A stretch of 13,493 nucleotides of DNA from Erythrobacter sp. (lineage in GTDB: Bacteria > Pseudomonadota > Alphaproteobacteria > Sphingomonadales > Sphingomonadaceae). Shown one piece after another: positions 1-8,269 of the stretch. Position numbers and translations under genes: made by a program. How positions within the stretch are numbered: the stretch's first letter is position 1; every line of letters begins with the position of its first letter. Below the pieces are notes generated by a model, which saw nothing but the letters and a program-made list of their open reading frames with translations, was not told where the DNA came from and did no database searches. Location: positions 1-13,493 of the forward strand of contig DMWU01000150.1 in the NCBI GenBank assembly GCA_003483125.1. The letters are read 5' to 3'.

Positions 1-989
1 TGCTGGGTGTTTCGGTACCCGAAGAATATGGTGGCCATGGCGGCGACTTTCGCCACGATATAGTGGTGATCGACCAGCAAGCAAAGCACGGCGTCGATGG
101 CTTCGCCGCAAGCCTGCACAACACCATTATCCTTCCCTATCTGGTCCGCCACGGTACCGAGGAGCAGAAGAAGAAGTATCTGCCCAAGCTGGTCACCGGC
201 GAACTGGTCAGCGCGATCGCCATGACCGAGCCTGGCGTCGGCTCGGACCTGCAATCAATCACCACGACAGCACTGAAGGACGGCAACGGCTACCGTATTA
301 ACGGAGCCAAGACCTATATTTCGAATGGGCAAACTGCGGACTTCATCGTCGTAGTCGCCAAGACCGACCCTAACGAACGCGCAAAGGGCATCTCCCTGAT
401 GCTGCTCGAGACCGAGGGTGCCGAAGGTTTCCAGCGCGGCAAGAAACTCGACAAGATCGGGCTCGACGCGGCTGACACCTCCGAACTGTTCTTTGACGAT
501 GTGTTCGTGCCGGCGGAGAACGTGCTTGGCGGGGTCGAAGGCAAGGGCTTCTACCAGCTTATGGGCGAACTCGCGCAGGAACGCCTCGTGATCGCCATGG
601 GCGCGGCCACGGGGATCGAGAAGGCGCTCGACACAACGGTTGAGTACGTCAAGAGCCGCAAGGCTTTCGGGCAGACGATCTGGGACTTCCAGAATACGCA
701 ATTTGTGTTGGCCGACCTTAAGGCGCGCGGCACTGCGGCGCGCGTTTTCGTCAACGATTGCATTGCGAAGCTCTTGAAAGGCGAACTTGATGTCGCCACC
801 GCCGCGATGGCCAAGTACTGGGTCACCGAACTGCAAAGCGAGGTCGTCGACAAATGCCTGCAGCTGCATGGCGGAGCCGGCTACATCAACGAGTACCCGA
901 TCGCGAAAATGTACCGCGATGCGCGCATTACGCGTATCTTCGGCGGATCGAACGAAGTCATGAAGATGCTGATCGCCCGCTCAATGTAG
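1..989 (+). CDS. Acyl-CoA dehydrogenase, 5'-truncated by the window edge
   Basis: This is a FAD-dependent acyl-CoA dehydrogenase, which makes the 2,3-enoyl-CoA in fatty-acid or acyl side-chain beta-oxidation. The frame is open from base 3, so the GTG at 63 is an internal valine and the true start lies outside the window; 328 codons are visible, of roughly 380 in the family. Visible codons 3-10 (VSVPEEYGG) are a typical N-terminal domain stretch. AMTEPGVGSDL is the first family signature, and LHGGAGYINEYP leading to RIFGGSNEV is the second. The catalytic glutamate of MCAD-type enzymes lies in a YEGT motif. Here that position is glycine (FGGS, 942-944). The likely base is instead the Glu of QERLVIA (579-581, visible codon 193), as in isovaleryl- and long-chain acyl-CoA dehydrogenases. 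Substrate chain length cannot be read from the sequence. The gene converges on the TBDR at 1064, with a terminator between them. Confidence 0.95.
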   Translation, partial: LGVSVPEEYGGHGGDFRHDIVVIDQQAKHGVDGFAASLHNTIILPYLVRHGTEEQKKKYLPKLVTGELVSAIAMTEPGVGSDLQSITTTALKDGNGYRINGAKTYISNGQTADFIVVVAKTDPNERAKGISLMLLETEGAEGFQRGKKLDKIGLDAADTSELFFDDVFVPAENVLGGVEGKGFYQLMGELAQERLVIAMGAATGIEKALDTTVEYVKSRKAFGQTIWDFQNTQFVLADLKARGTAARVFVNDCIAKLLKGELDVATAAMAKYWVTELQSEVVDKCLQLHGGAGYINEYPIAKMYRDARITRIFGGSNEVMKMLIARSM

Positions 990-1010
990 GCGCACATCAT
1001 TGACCCAAAG

Positions 1011-1049
1011 AGAAGGGGCGGAGAGCATTGCTCCCCGCCCCTTTCTTTT
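1011..1049. terminator. Bidirectional intrinsic terminator between convergent genes
   Basis: Nine-base arms AAGGGGCGG (1013-1021) and CCGCCCCTT (1035-1043) form a GC-rich stem. An inner GAGC/GCTC pairing with an ATT loop sits inside it. On the plus strand the stem is followed by TCTTTT, which suits the acyl-CoA dehydrogenase. On the minus strand it is followed by CTCTTT, which suits the TBDR ending at 1064. The hairpin starts 22 bp after the acyl-CoA dehydrogenase stop codon. Confidence 0.85.
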
Positions 1050-1063
1050 GCCTGGCTTGCGGA

Positions 1064-3604
1064 TTAGAATTTGCCGCGAAGCGTAACACCATACATGCGT
1101 GGTTGCTGCGTAAAGGCAGAACGCGAAGAACCGCGAAGCACGGTATTGAAGGTCACACCGCGAGTAATCTCATTGGTGATATTGGTGGCCCAAGCCTCAA
1201 TACCCCAACGCTCGTCGATGTCACCGATACCGGCACGCAGGTTAATCTTCACGGTACCATCCTGGTAATCGAATGGTAGCAGCGGAGTATTGCCAAGAGC
1301 GTCCTGCGTAGTGGGCGGCGTTGATGGCTGGGTCGAGGTACGGCGATCGGATTCGGAACGGATCTGACCGTTGATGAACCAGCCAAGGCTATCGCCAATA
1401 TCACCACGATAGGTGGCGCCCAATATGGCTACCAATTTAGGTGCATTTGTGAGCGGATTGCCGCAAAGATTCTGCACCCGCAGCGCATCGCCAGTATCCG
1501 CGCAATCGCTGGGATAAGAAGCGTCCACATAGGTAAGAGCCGCATTGATATTCAGCCCGTCCGTCGGACGGATCTGTGTTTCCAGCTCAAAACCTGTTGA
1601 TTCCGCTTTGGGTACGTTGAACGTCTGGAACTGCGCCCCTGTGAATTCAAGAACTTGGAAGTTCGTGAATTCCTCATGGAACAACGCCAGGTTCGCCGTG
1701 ACTGCGCCATCCATGAAGCGGCCCTTGACGCCGATTTCATAGGCATCGACCTCCTCAGAGGCAAAGCGTGGATCCGCTCCGCCAGCAGCGGCCGTGGTAT
1801 CAAGGTTGAACCCGCCCGACTTATAGCCGTGCGTGAAGCTGGCATATGTATTTACGTCGCCAAAATCATAACCCAACTTGGCCGTGTAGATCAGCTCATC
1901 ATCCTTGAACGTACCCGAAAATTCTCGCGGGAGCGGGAACGGATTTGCATCCGTACCCACTGCGGGCGCGACAAATGGGAAACAGCCCAGCACGAAAACA
2001 GTGCTGATAAATGGCGCTGGCACGTTTCCTGCCCCAATCGTACCCAGCGTTGCGGGACATATTTGGTTATTGACCGATAACTGATTGAACCCGCCATCCT
2101 TGCTTTCATCCGACCAACGCAATCCGATCGTCAGATCGAGCGCATCAGTGAGCTCGAAAGTATTATGGGTGAAGATCGACCAACTCTTACTATTCTGAAT
2201 GTATTGGTTTGTGGCAGATGTTCCAGCAGGATCGACACCACCGGGCACATTTAGCGGTCCGGCAAATACGTCACTATTTGTAAGCAACTGCAATGGAGCC
2301 GGTCCAAAGGCGCCCTGAAACAAAGCTCCAACCAAGCCATCATAGTTTGCGCCGAGAGAAGCAGAACCAAAGGAATTAATCTTTTCGTCTGAATAATAGC
2401 CGCCAAACATCCACTGCAGACGCCCACTTTCTCCCTGTAGCCGAAGTTCATGTGTCATGGTCTCGATTTTTGTCGAACCATCGCCGTCAGCATTGAAGAC
2501 GTCGATACCCGAGAAGTCCGAGTCGTAACCTTCGCTTGCTTCGTATTCTCGATACGAACCGATATAGACTAGATCGATACTATCGCTGAGCGGATAGTCG
2601 ATTTCCGCGGTGATCCCCCAATTGTCGACATCAGCGAATTGAGGCCTATTGACCGATGCAATCTGATTGTCGACCGCGCGTTGATCTGCATCCGTGTCGA
2701 AAGGATCAAGGGCGACATCTGGACCCGCCATCCCTCCGCGGGCGCCTAATCCTACGAGCCCGAATAAACCGGCCGTCTCGACAGATGATTGCAGAACTTC
2801 GACCGCAGAGCAGCATACGCCCTCCGACTTCGAATAATCACCGATGATCCGGCCTCGAAAGCCGCTTTCGGTTTCCCAGCCAATCTGGCCACGGAGCAAC
2901 CATTGGTCAGCTGTATTGCCTTCGCCAATCTTTGCACCCGTGCCATCTACCAACGTGATAAAGCCGTCACGGTCACGCCATGCGCCTGTCAGGCGCAATG
3001 CTACAGTGTCCTAGGTTAGAGGAACGTTGATCGCGCCTTGCAGATTGAAATGGTCGTAATTTCCATAGGTTGCGTTCACGAAACCGCCGAACTCGCCGAG
3101 TTCCGGGCGCTTATTGGTGATGTTGAGAGCACCAGCCGATGTATTGCGTCCGAACAGCGTACCTTGCGGGCCGCGCAGGACCTCAACACGCTCAACATCG
3201 ACGAATTCAGAAAGGGCCACACCGGCACGAGATTGATATGCACCATCGATGAAGATACCGACGGCGCTTTCAAAACCGATATTGTTTGAGGTCGTACCCA
3301 CGCCGCGGATACGCAACACAACCGTGCCTGACGAGTTCTGCGCTTGTGAAGTCGAGAAGCTAGGCGAAACCTGGGTGATGTTCTGGACGTTCACAACGCC
3401 CTGACGCTCAAGCTCTACCGGGCTGACTGCAGTGACGGCCAGTGGAATGTCCTGCACGTCCTCGGCACGTTTGGTTGCCGTCACGATAATGACATTATTT
3501 TCGAATCCGGCATCATCTGCGCCGGCATCTTGCGCCATTGCAGGGGTGGTAAGAAAACTGCCAGCCATGAGGCCAGCTGCGAACAACGTCAGCTTAGGTT
3601 TGAT
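1064..3604 (-). pseudogene. TonB-dependent receptor with in-frame amber stop (TBDR1)
   Basis: This is an outer-membrane TonB-dependent receptor of the large (~850 aa) sphingomonad type; its substrate is unknown. Numbered from the ATC at 3604-3602, residues 1-24 form a signal peptide (basic KPK, hydrophobic core, AMA cleavage before Q). A TonB box VIIVTAT lies near 38-44. The plug carries VERVEVLRGPQGTLFGRNTSAG, split here as VERVEVLRG and PQGTLFGRNTSAG. The stop is at codon 198 (TAG, plus-strand 3011-3013). Beyond it the barrel continues in the same frame from DTVALRLTGAWRDRDGF to a final LRGKF, ending in the phenylalanine typical of outer-membrane barrels. Family proteins often read PLTEDTVALR here, so GAG to TAG is the simplest change. 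The Shine-Dalgarno GGAGAGG (3617-3611) sits 6 nt before ATC, where ATG would be expected. A TTG at 3619 is an alternative start that would add MERKP. Without readthrough only a soluble plug-sized fragment is made. Confidence 0.85.
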
Positions 3605-3666
3605 CGGTTTCCTCTCCAAAAAACCTTATTATTGTGCGCCAACCCTATCAATTAGTGACCTTTTAT

Positions 3667-3741
3667 AACAGATGCCCTTTTCGACTTCTCCCCGGCTGGT
3701 GCAAAAATGTCACAGGCGCGGTTCGCTCGAACAGATGCCCT
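3667..3741. repeat. 12-bp direct repeat upstream of TBDR1
   Basis: AACAGATGCCCT occurs twice in the 148-bp gap between TBDR2 and TBDR1, at 3667-3678 and 3730-3741. The start-to-start distance is 63 bp, close to six DNA turns. Read in the TBDR1 direction (AGGGCATCTGTT), the proximal copy runs into TATAAAA (3667-3661), a possible -10 element about 57 nt upstream of the ATC; no good -35 is visible. The copies could be paired operator sites for TBDR1 or a chance duplication. A small inverted repeat GTTCGCTCGAAC (3721-3732) overlaps the distal copy. Confidence 0.55.
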
Positions 3742-3752
3742 AGTCTAAATGA

Positions 3753-5816
3753 TTAGAAGCCGTAGCGTAATCCTGCCCAGAAAGTGCTGGGCGCACCTAG
3801 GTCCAACACCCCGCCAGCATTGCGCGTCACGATAATTTCGCCGAAAATATTCTCCGCTCTTAGAACCAGTTGCAGGTCAGCAACCAATCCAATTTGTGCA
3901 TATGCACCAATAATGGTGGCAGAGGGCAGCTTGTCGGTTTCGCGGTCATCCTCGAATTGTGGGCTGATATGCCTCAGATTGAACAATAATTGGGAATCTT
4001 CCGCCAGCTCCAAGCCGATTGAAGCCGCAGCAGTCCAACGGGGCACCTGCGGCGGGCGATTACCGTCGAGCGCTATGGAAGTACCCGAACCTGCAATCGT
4101 GGCATCGGTGAAGGAGATGCTTCCTTGCAGGCTGAATACGCCGTGCCGGGCCAACATATTGGCCTCAATGCCCTGTGCGTTGATCGCAGGCAGGTTTTGC
4201 CGTTGTCGCAAGTTTTGAGCCAGTGTGACATTGGCGATCGCGTCCTTCACCTTATTGTCAAACGCGGTCAACGACAGGCCGATATTGTCCGAAGGTCGGA
4301 AGTCGAAACCCGCCTCAAACCCCTCCAAGCGTTCATTCTCAAGCTCAGCATTGGCATTGGTCACAACAGGGAAAACGACAAAGGGCCGATAAAGTTCATT
4401 GAGAGTCGGTAGGCGCAGGCCGGTATATGCAGCGGCACGCAGCTTAAGCTGAGTGCTTGCCTCAAATGCCGCGCCGGCTCTCCAGGAAACACGCCAGTCC
4501 GATCTGTCGTTGGCGAGCACCTCATTTACCAACTGGCCCTGCGCATTAACCGCGCGATAGAACCCGTCGCTGATTGATGTCCGGTCGGCGCGCAGTCCGC
4601 CAGTGAGTACCAGGTTATCAATTCGCCAATCGTCCTCGACGAAGAGCCCCAGATTACTGTTCACACCGCCAGCCCTGCGCCTTTCGCGTAGAGCACCGGA
4701 AAATGCGCTGTAAGCCTCTTCCTGTAGTTCACCGTCAGAGCGGCGATAGTCGACCCCAACCCGCACGGTATGCGAATCGCCAACCGGCGGGCGCAATTCG
4801 ATTTTACCCCCAAGCCCGGTTGACGGAGTGTTGCGCTGGTCAAGCACGCGAACGAAGCGCGTCGAGCTGATTACAACATTGGAGAAGTTGCGCGCCTGTA
4901 CATAGGCAAGTGCATCGAATTGCCAATCTCCGCGCCCAATCAGCCTGATACTCGCATCCTGGCCTTCATGGTTTGAGTCTGCACCATCAAAACGCAGGGT
5001 GCGCGAATCGTCAAAAATCAAAACTCGCGCCTGCAGCTCCAATTCATCATCTATCATGGCGACACCGCGCAAACTGGCAGACCAGCTGTCGAATGCCGCA
5101 CGTGCGCTGGCCGGTACGCGCTGGTCGCTGGGCGTAGTGAAGAAGCCCTTCCCGCGATCCCAGCGTCCGCTGGCAACAACAAAACCTTCGCCCAGGGATT
5201 GCGCCAGTGATGCGCTAGCCTCTGTCTCCCCACGATCATTTGCGAGAAGGGCTGCGCTAAATGGAGAGAGTACATCCTCACCAGCGCTTTCCAATTCGAT
5301 CGTTCCTGCGAGCGCGCCAGCGCCAAATGGACCCGAGCCTCCGCCCCGAGTTACATTGATGGAAGCCAGGCGTCCGGGCGAAAGCGCGCTCAGCGGAATA
5401 TAGCCAAAGAACGGATCGTCCATCGGCACACCATCTAGCAATACCAGCGCCCTGCTGGTCGCATTGCCGCCCAATGCCCGTAGGGTTACGCCCTGTGCGC
5501 TAGGGTTGGATGACCTGCTGTCGGACCGGCGAAATTGCTGGAATCCGGCCACAGCGCCTAAGACCTCTTCGATCCGTCCCGATGGAGCCGAGATTATCTG
5601 CTCGCGGTCAATCGAGCTGTTGGAATAAGCCGCAACTGAGGGCGCTTGTTTCAATCCCTGGCCAGTTACGACGATTATCGGCTCTGCGCTTGCGCCTGTC
5701 TCAACAAAGGCTTCTTCATCCTCCGCAACAGTGTCTTGCGCAGAAATTTGGGTCGGGAGCGACAGCAATATGCTAACAATGGCAAGCTTGGTTTGATTAC
5801 GCATAGATGTCGCCAC
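3753..5816 (-). CDS. TonB-dependent receptor, short type (TBDR2)
   Basis: This is an intact 687-residue outer-membrane TonB-dependent receptor, in the size range of BtuB/siderophore-type receptors and clearly shorter than the other two here. The GTG at 5816 is the preferred start because GTGAGG sits about 8 nt upstream; an ATG four codons later (5804) is the alternative but has no good ribosome site. A signal peptide (RNQTK, hydrophobic core, ISA before Q) ends near residue 26. A TonB box PIIVVTG lies near 46-52. The plug has VTLRALGGNATSRALVLLDG and the glycine-rich GGGSGPFGAGALAG. Barrel strands follow, and the C terminus is WAGLRYGF with a terminal Phe. It lies downstream of and divergent to the monooxygenase at 5913, with the promoters sharing 96 bp. 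The substrate is not evident. The gene end is 148 bp from the apparent TBDR1 start, so TBDR1 may be read partly from upstream. Confidence 0.93.
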   Translation of the reverse strand: MATSMRNQTKLAIVSILLSLPTQISAQDTVAEDEEAFVETGASAEPIIVVTGQGLKQAPSVAAYSNSSIDREQIISAPSGRIEEVLGAVAGFQQFRRSDSRSSNPSAQGVTLRALGGNATSRALVLLDGVPMDDPFFGYIPLSALSPGRLASINVTRGGGSGPFGAGALAGTIELESAGEDVLSPFSAALLANDRGETEASASLAQSLGEGFVVASGRWDRGKGFFTTPSDQRVPASARAAFDSWSASLRGVAMIDDELELQARVLIFDDSRTLRFDGADSNHEGQDASIRLIGRGDWQFDALAYVQARNFSNVVISSTRFVRVLDQRNTPSTGLGGKIELRPPVGDSHTVRVGVDYRRSDGELQEEAYSAFSGALRERRRAGGVNSNLGLFVEDDWRIDNLVLTGGLRADRTSISDGFYRAVNAQGQLVNEVLANDRSDWRVSWRAGAAFEASTQLKLRAAAYTGLRLPTLNELYRPFVVFPVVTNANAELENERLEGFEAGFDFRPSDNIGLSLTAFDNKVKDAIANVTLAQNLRQRQNLPAINAQGIEANMLARHGVFSLQGSISFTDATIAGSGTSIALDGNRPPQVPRWTAAASIGLELAEDSQLLFNLRHISPQFEDDRETDKLPSATIIGAYAQIGLVADLQLVLRAENIFGEIIVTRNAGGVLDLGAPSTFWAGLRYGF

Positions 5817-5882
5817 TAACGTAACCTCACCTATCAGTCAGTTGCAAAATGCCATCTGGTCTAGCATTCTGGCAAAACTATG

Positions 5883-5898
5883 CTTACAAGAGTGTAAG
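5883..5898. promoter_or_regulatory. Candidate operator, perfect 6-4-6 inverted repeat
   Basis: CTTACA-AGAG-TGTAAG is a perfect inverted repeat with TTACA/TGTAA half-sites, of the kind bound by TetR-family and similar dimeric repressors. It lies between the divergent TBDR2 (-) and monooxygenase (+), 14 bp before the monooxygenase ATG, and overlaps a possible -10 TATGCT (5879-5884). I could not find a convincing -35. No regulator gene lies in the window. Operator function is inferred. Confidence 0.45.
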
Positions 5899-5912
5899 TA
5901 ACGGAGAGTTTC

Positions 5913-7424
5913 ATGCAGGTAGGCAAGCCCGATTTTGACGTTTTAATTGTGGGAGCCGGTATCTCCGGGATCGGCATGGCCGCTCACCTGGAAATGGAAT
6001 GCCCCGGCACCAATTACGGCATAGTAGAACGTCGCGATGACTTGGGCGGAACATGGGATTTATTTCGGTACCCCGGCATTCGATCAGACAGCGATATGCA
6101 CACACTTGGTTTCGATTTCGAACCGTGGAAGCATGAAAAGGCTATTGCGGATGCCCCCTCGATCCTGGAATATCTCAACCGCATCGTTGATGAGCGCGGC
6201 ATACGCCAGAAAATTCGCTTTGGCCTCAAAGTTGTCGCTGCGGACTTCCGCAAGGAGGAAGGGCGCTGGCACGTCACAGTTGAAGGCGAAGATGGAGAAC
6301 GCAAGCTGATCACCACCGGCTTCCTGTTCCTGGGATCTGGCTACTACGACTATGACGATCCTTATGACGCCGGCTTCGATTTCAGCGAATATGAGGGCGA
6401 GGTAATCCACCCGCAATTCTGGCCGGAAGATCTGGACTATACCGGCAAGAAGGTAGTCGTGGTCGGCTCCACCGCGACAGCCGTCACCATTGTCCCGGCC
6501 ATGACGGACAAGGGGGGGCATGTAACTATGCTCCAGCGGACACCAACATGGATGGTAAACCGTCCGGCACGCGACAAGCTGGCCAATTTCCTGCGCAAAG
6601 TCCTGCCAGAAGGCGTCGCCTATTCGATCACGCGCTGGAAGAATATCCGGATGCAGGATTTCGCCTTCAATCTTGCCCGACGCAAACCCGAAAAGGTCAA
6701 GAAGGCGCTGAAGAAGGGCCTCGATAACGCGCTGGGCTCCGGCAATTATAACGAAGCGGATTTCACCCCGCCATACAATCCGTGGGAGCAACGGCTTTGC
6801 CTCGTCCCGGATGCGGATTTCTTTGAAGCGATCAAGAACAAGAAGGCATCGGTGAAGACCGGACATATCGCTAAGTTCGAGAAGAATGGCGTGCGCCTCA
6901 AATCGGGCGAACTGCTGGAAGCAGATATTATCGTCACTGCCACGGGCCTATCGCTGGCAGTAGCCGGCAAGATCGAGGTCAGTGTCGGCGGCGAGCATGT
7001 CGATTTCAGCGAGCGCTTCTATTACATGAATTGCATGTTCTCCAACCTGCCCAACCTTGCAGGCGTGTTTGGCTATCTCAATGCCAGCTGGACACTCAGG
7101 GCAGATATTATTTCGCACTATGTCTGCCGCGTGGTGAACCAAATGAAGGAAACTGGAGCCGATACAGTTGTGCCCGTGCTTACACTGCAGGCCGAAACAG
7201 AGATCGAAGAGGAAGACATCTTTGATTTCTCTTCCGGTTATATTCAGCGGGCCAAACATATCATGCCTCGTAGCTCGGTCGAGTATCCCTGGCGCCTGAA
7301 TCAAGATTACCTCTATGACCGCAAGCTGATGCGGACCGCGCCAATTGATGACGGAGTGCTGACTTTCAGCAAGTCCGGAGCAAATGCCGTTCTTCCGGAT
7401 GAGCAGCTTGAAGCTGCAGAGTAG
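5913..7424 (+). CDS. Flavin monooxygenase, Baeyer-Villiger type (EthA-like)
   Basis: This is a cytosolic FAD- and NADPH-dependent monooxygenase of 503 residues, of the class that inserts oxygen next to a ketone (Baeyer-Villiger) or oxidises sulfur. The length is close to that of EthA-type enzymes. Residues 14-19 (GAGISG) are the FAD-binding Rossmann glycines, followed by GGTWD (45-49) and RYPGIRSDSD (52-61). The Baeyer-Villiger fingerprint F-x-G-x3-H-x3-W-P appears at 160-171 as YEGEVIHPQFWP, with Tyr for Phe. The second dinucleotide motif at 185-190 is GSTATA, where related enzymes have GSGATA, so the second glycine is replaced by Thr. The middle and C-terminal parts (TLRADIISHYVCRVVNQM) also resemble EthA-like proteins. 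The ATG follows GGAGAG at 6 nt or less. A putative operator precedes it, and the cinA-like gene follows after 33 bp, probably in one transcript. The substrate is unknown. Confidence 0.92.
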   Translation: MQVGKPDFDVLIVGAGISGIGMAAHLEMECPGTNYGIVERRDDLGGTWDLFRYPGIRSDSDMHTLGFDFEPWKHEKAIADAPSILEYLNRIVDERGIRQKIRFGLKVVAADFRKEEGRWHVTVEGEDGERKLITTGFLFLGSGYYDYDDPYDAGFDFSEYEGEVIHPQFWPEDLDYTGKKVVVVGSTATAVTIVPAMTDKGGHVTMLQRTPTWMVNRPARDKLANFLRKVLPEGVAYSITRWKNIRMQDFAFNLARRKPEKVKKALKKGLDNALGSGNYNEADFTPPYNPWEQRLCLVPDADFFEAIKNKKASVKTGHIAKFEKNGVRLKSGELLEADIIVTATGLSLAVAGKIEVSVGGEHVDFSERFYYMNCMFSNLPNLAGVFGYLNASWTLRADIISHYVCRVVNQMKETGADTVVPVLTLQAETEIEEEDIFDFSSGYIQRAKHIMPRSSVEYPWRLNQDYLYDRKLMRTAPIDDGVLTFSKSGANAVLPDEQLEAAE

Positions 7425-7457
7425 CCTGATCTGAAATCATCGCCTAAGGCGCCTGTC

Positions 7458-8219
7458 ATGAGCGCATCAGAAAAAATATGGACTGCCGGTCTCGTCATCA
7501 TCGGTGACGAAATCCTGTCAGGGCGAACGCATGACAAGAACATCGCACAGATCGCCAGCTGGCTGCAGGTTCAAGGCATCAGACTGAGCGAGGTGCGCGT
7601 CGTGCCCGATGTGCAGAAACGCATCGTCGAGGCCGTCAATGCCTTGCGCGAGGCTTATGACTACCTCTTCACAACTGGCGGCATTGGCCCGACACATGAC
7701 GACATCACAGTCGATGCAGTGGCCCAGGCCCTGGGTGTAGATGTCATCGTGCACCCTACAGCGCGCGAAATCCTAGAACGCTATTATGCGGATAAGGGCG
7801 GCGTTACAGAGGCGCGGCTTCGGATGGCGCGTGTGCCTGAAGGCGCTGAACTGATCCCAAATCGCATGTCCGGAGCGCCAGGTATCAAGCTGGGCAGCGT
7901 CCACTTGATGGCAGGCGTGCCACACATAACAGCAGGCATGCTGGATGCGCTGACGGGCGCATTGGAGGGCGGCAAACCCCTGCTGACCGAGACAGTCGGT
8001 TGCTGGACGCCCGAGAGCGAAGTTGCAGACATATTGCGCGAGGTCGAGAAGGCTCACGAAAATTGCCAGATTGGTAGCTATCCATTCTTCCGCGATGGCA
8101 AGGTTGGCGCAAATTTCGTAGTGCGCTCAACCAATGATGAAGACCTGAAGAACGCGGTCGAGTCCCTTCGCGATGGGCTGGCGAATGCCGGCTTCGAAGT
8201 CACGCCCGGCGGGATTTGA
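7458..8219 (+). CDS. Molybdopterin-binding domain protein, CinA N-terminal-like
   Basis: This is a stand-alone MoaB/Mog-type (MoCF) domain protein of 253 residues, as in the N-terminal part of CinA and the N-terminal domain of eukaryotic FAD synthases. Residues 16-22 (GDEILSG) and 72-82 (TTGGIGPTHDD) are the family motifs; NRMSGAPGI and HLMAGVPHI follow in the second half. The PncC-like amidohydrolase domain that makes full CinA about 410 residues long is absent, so a nicotinamide-mononucleotide deamidase role is not supported. Related proteins are named competence/damage-inducible protein A, but their cellular role is not settled. The ATG has AAGG 8-9 nt upstream, inside a short CGCC-TAA-GGCG inverted repeat (7441-7450) that could mask the ribosome site. 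It follows the monooxygenase by 33 bp and converges on the S41 peptidase gene. Confidence 0.88.
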   Translation: MSASEKIWTAGLVIIGDEILSGRTHDKNIAQIASWLQVQGIRLSEVRVVPDVQKRIVEAVNALREAYDYLFTTGGIGPTHDDITVDAVAQALGVDVIVHPTAREILERYYADKGGVTEARLRMARVPEGAELIPNRMSGAPGIKLGSVHLMAGVPHITAGMLDALTGALEGGKPLLTETVGCWTPESEVADILREVEKAHENCQIGSYPFFRDGKVGANFVVRSTNDEDLKNAVESLRDGLANAGFEVTPGGI

Positions 8220-8269
8220 ACCAAACCTCAAACTTACAAGTCGCGCATCAATCCCGGCAATGGTGGGCG

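Noticed and set aside
255..869. 204-codon minus-strand open frame opposite the acyl-CoA dehydrogenase
   Set aside because: It lies wholly antisense to a clearly conserved gene, has no recognisable motifs, and is the kind of frame high-GC coding sequence produces by chance.
3721..3732. Inverted repeat GTTCGCTCGAAC as a terminator for TBDR2
   Set aside because: The stem is only 4-5 bp and is not followed directly by a T-tract on the minus strand.
6084..6866. 260-codon minus-strand open frame opposite the monooxygenase
   Set aside because: Antisense shadow of a gene with clear FAD and Baeyer-Villiger motifs; its translation shows no family features.
8210..8256. Possible terminator from CGGGATT (8210-8216) and AATCCCG (8250-8256) between convergent genes
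   Set aside because: The loop is 33 nt, the left arm overlaps the upstream stop codon region, and no T-tract follows on either strand.
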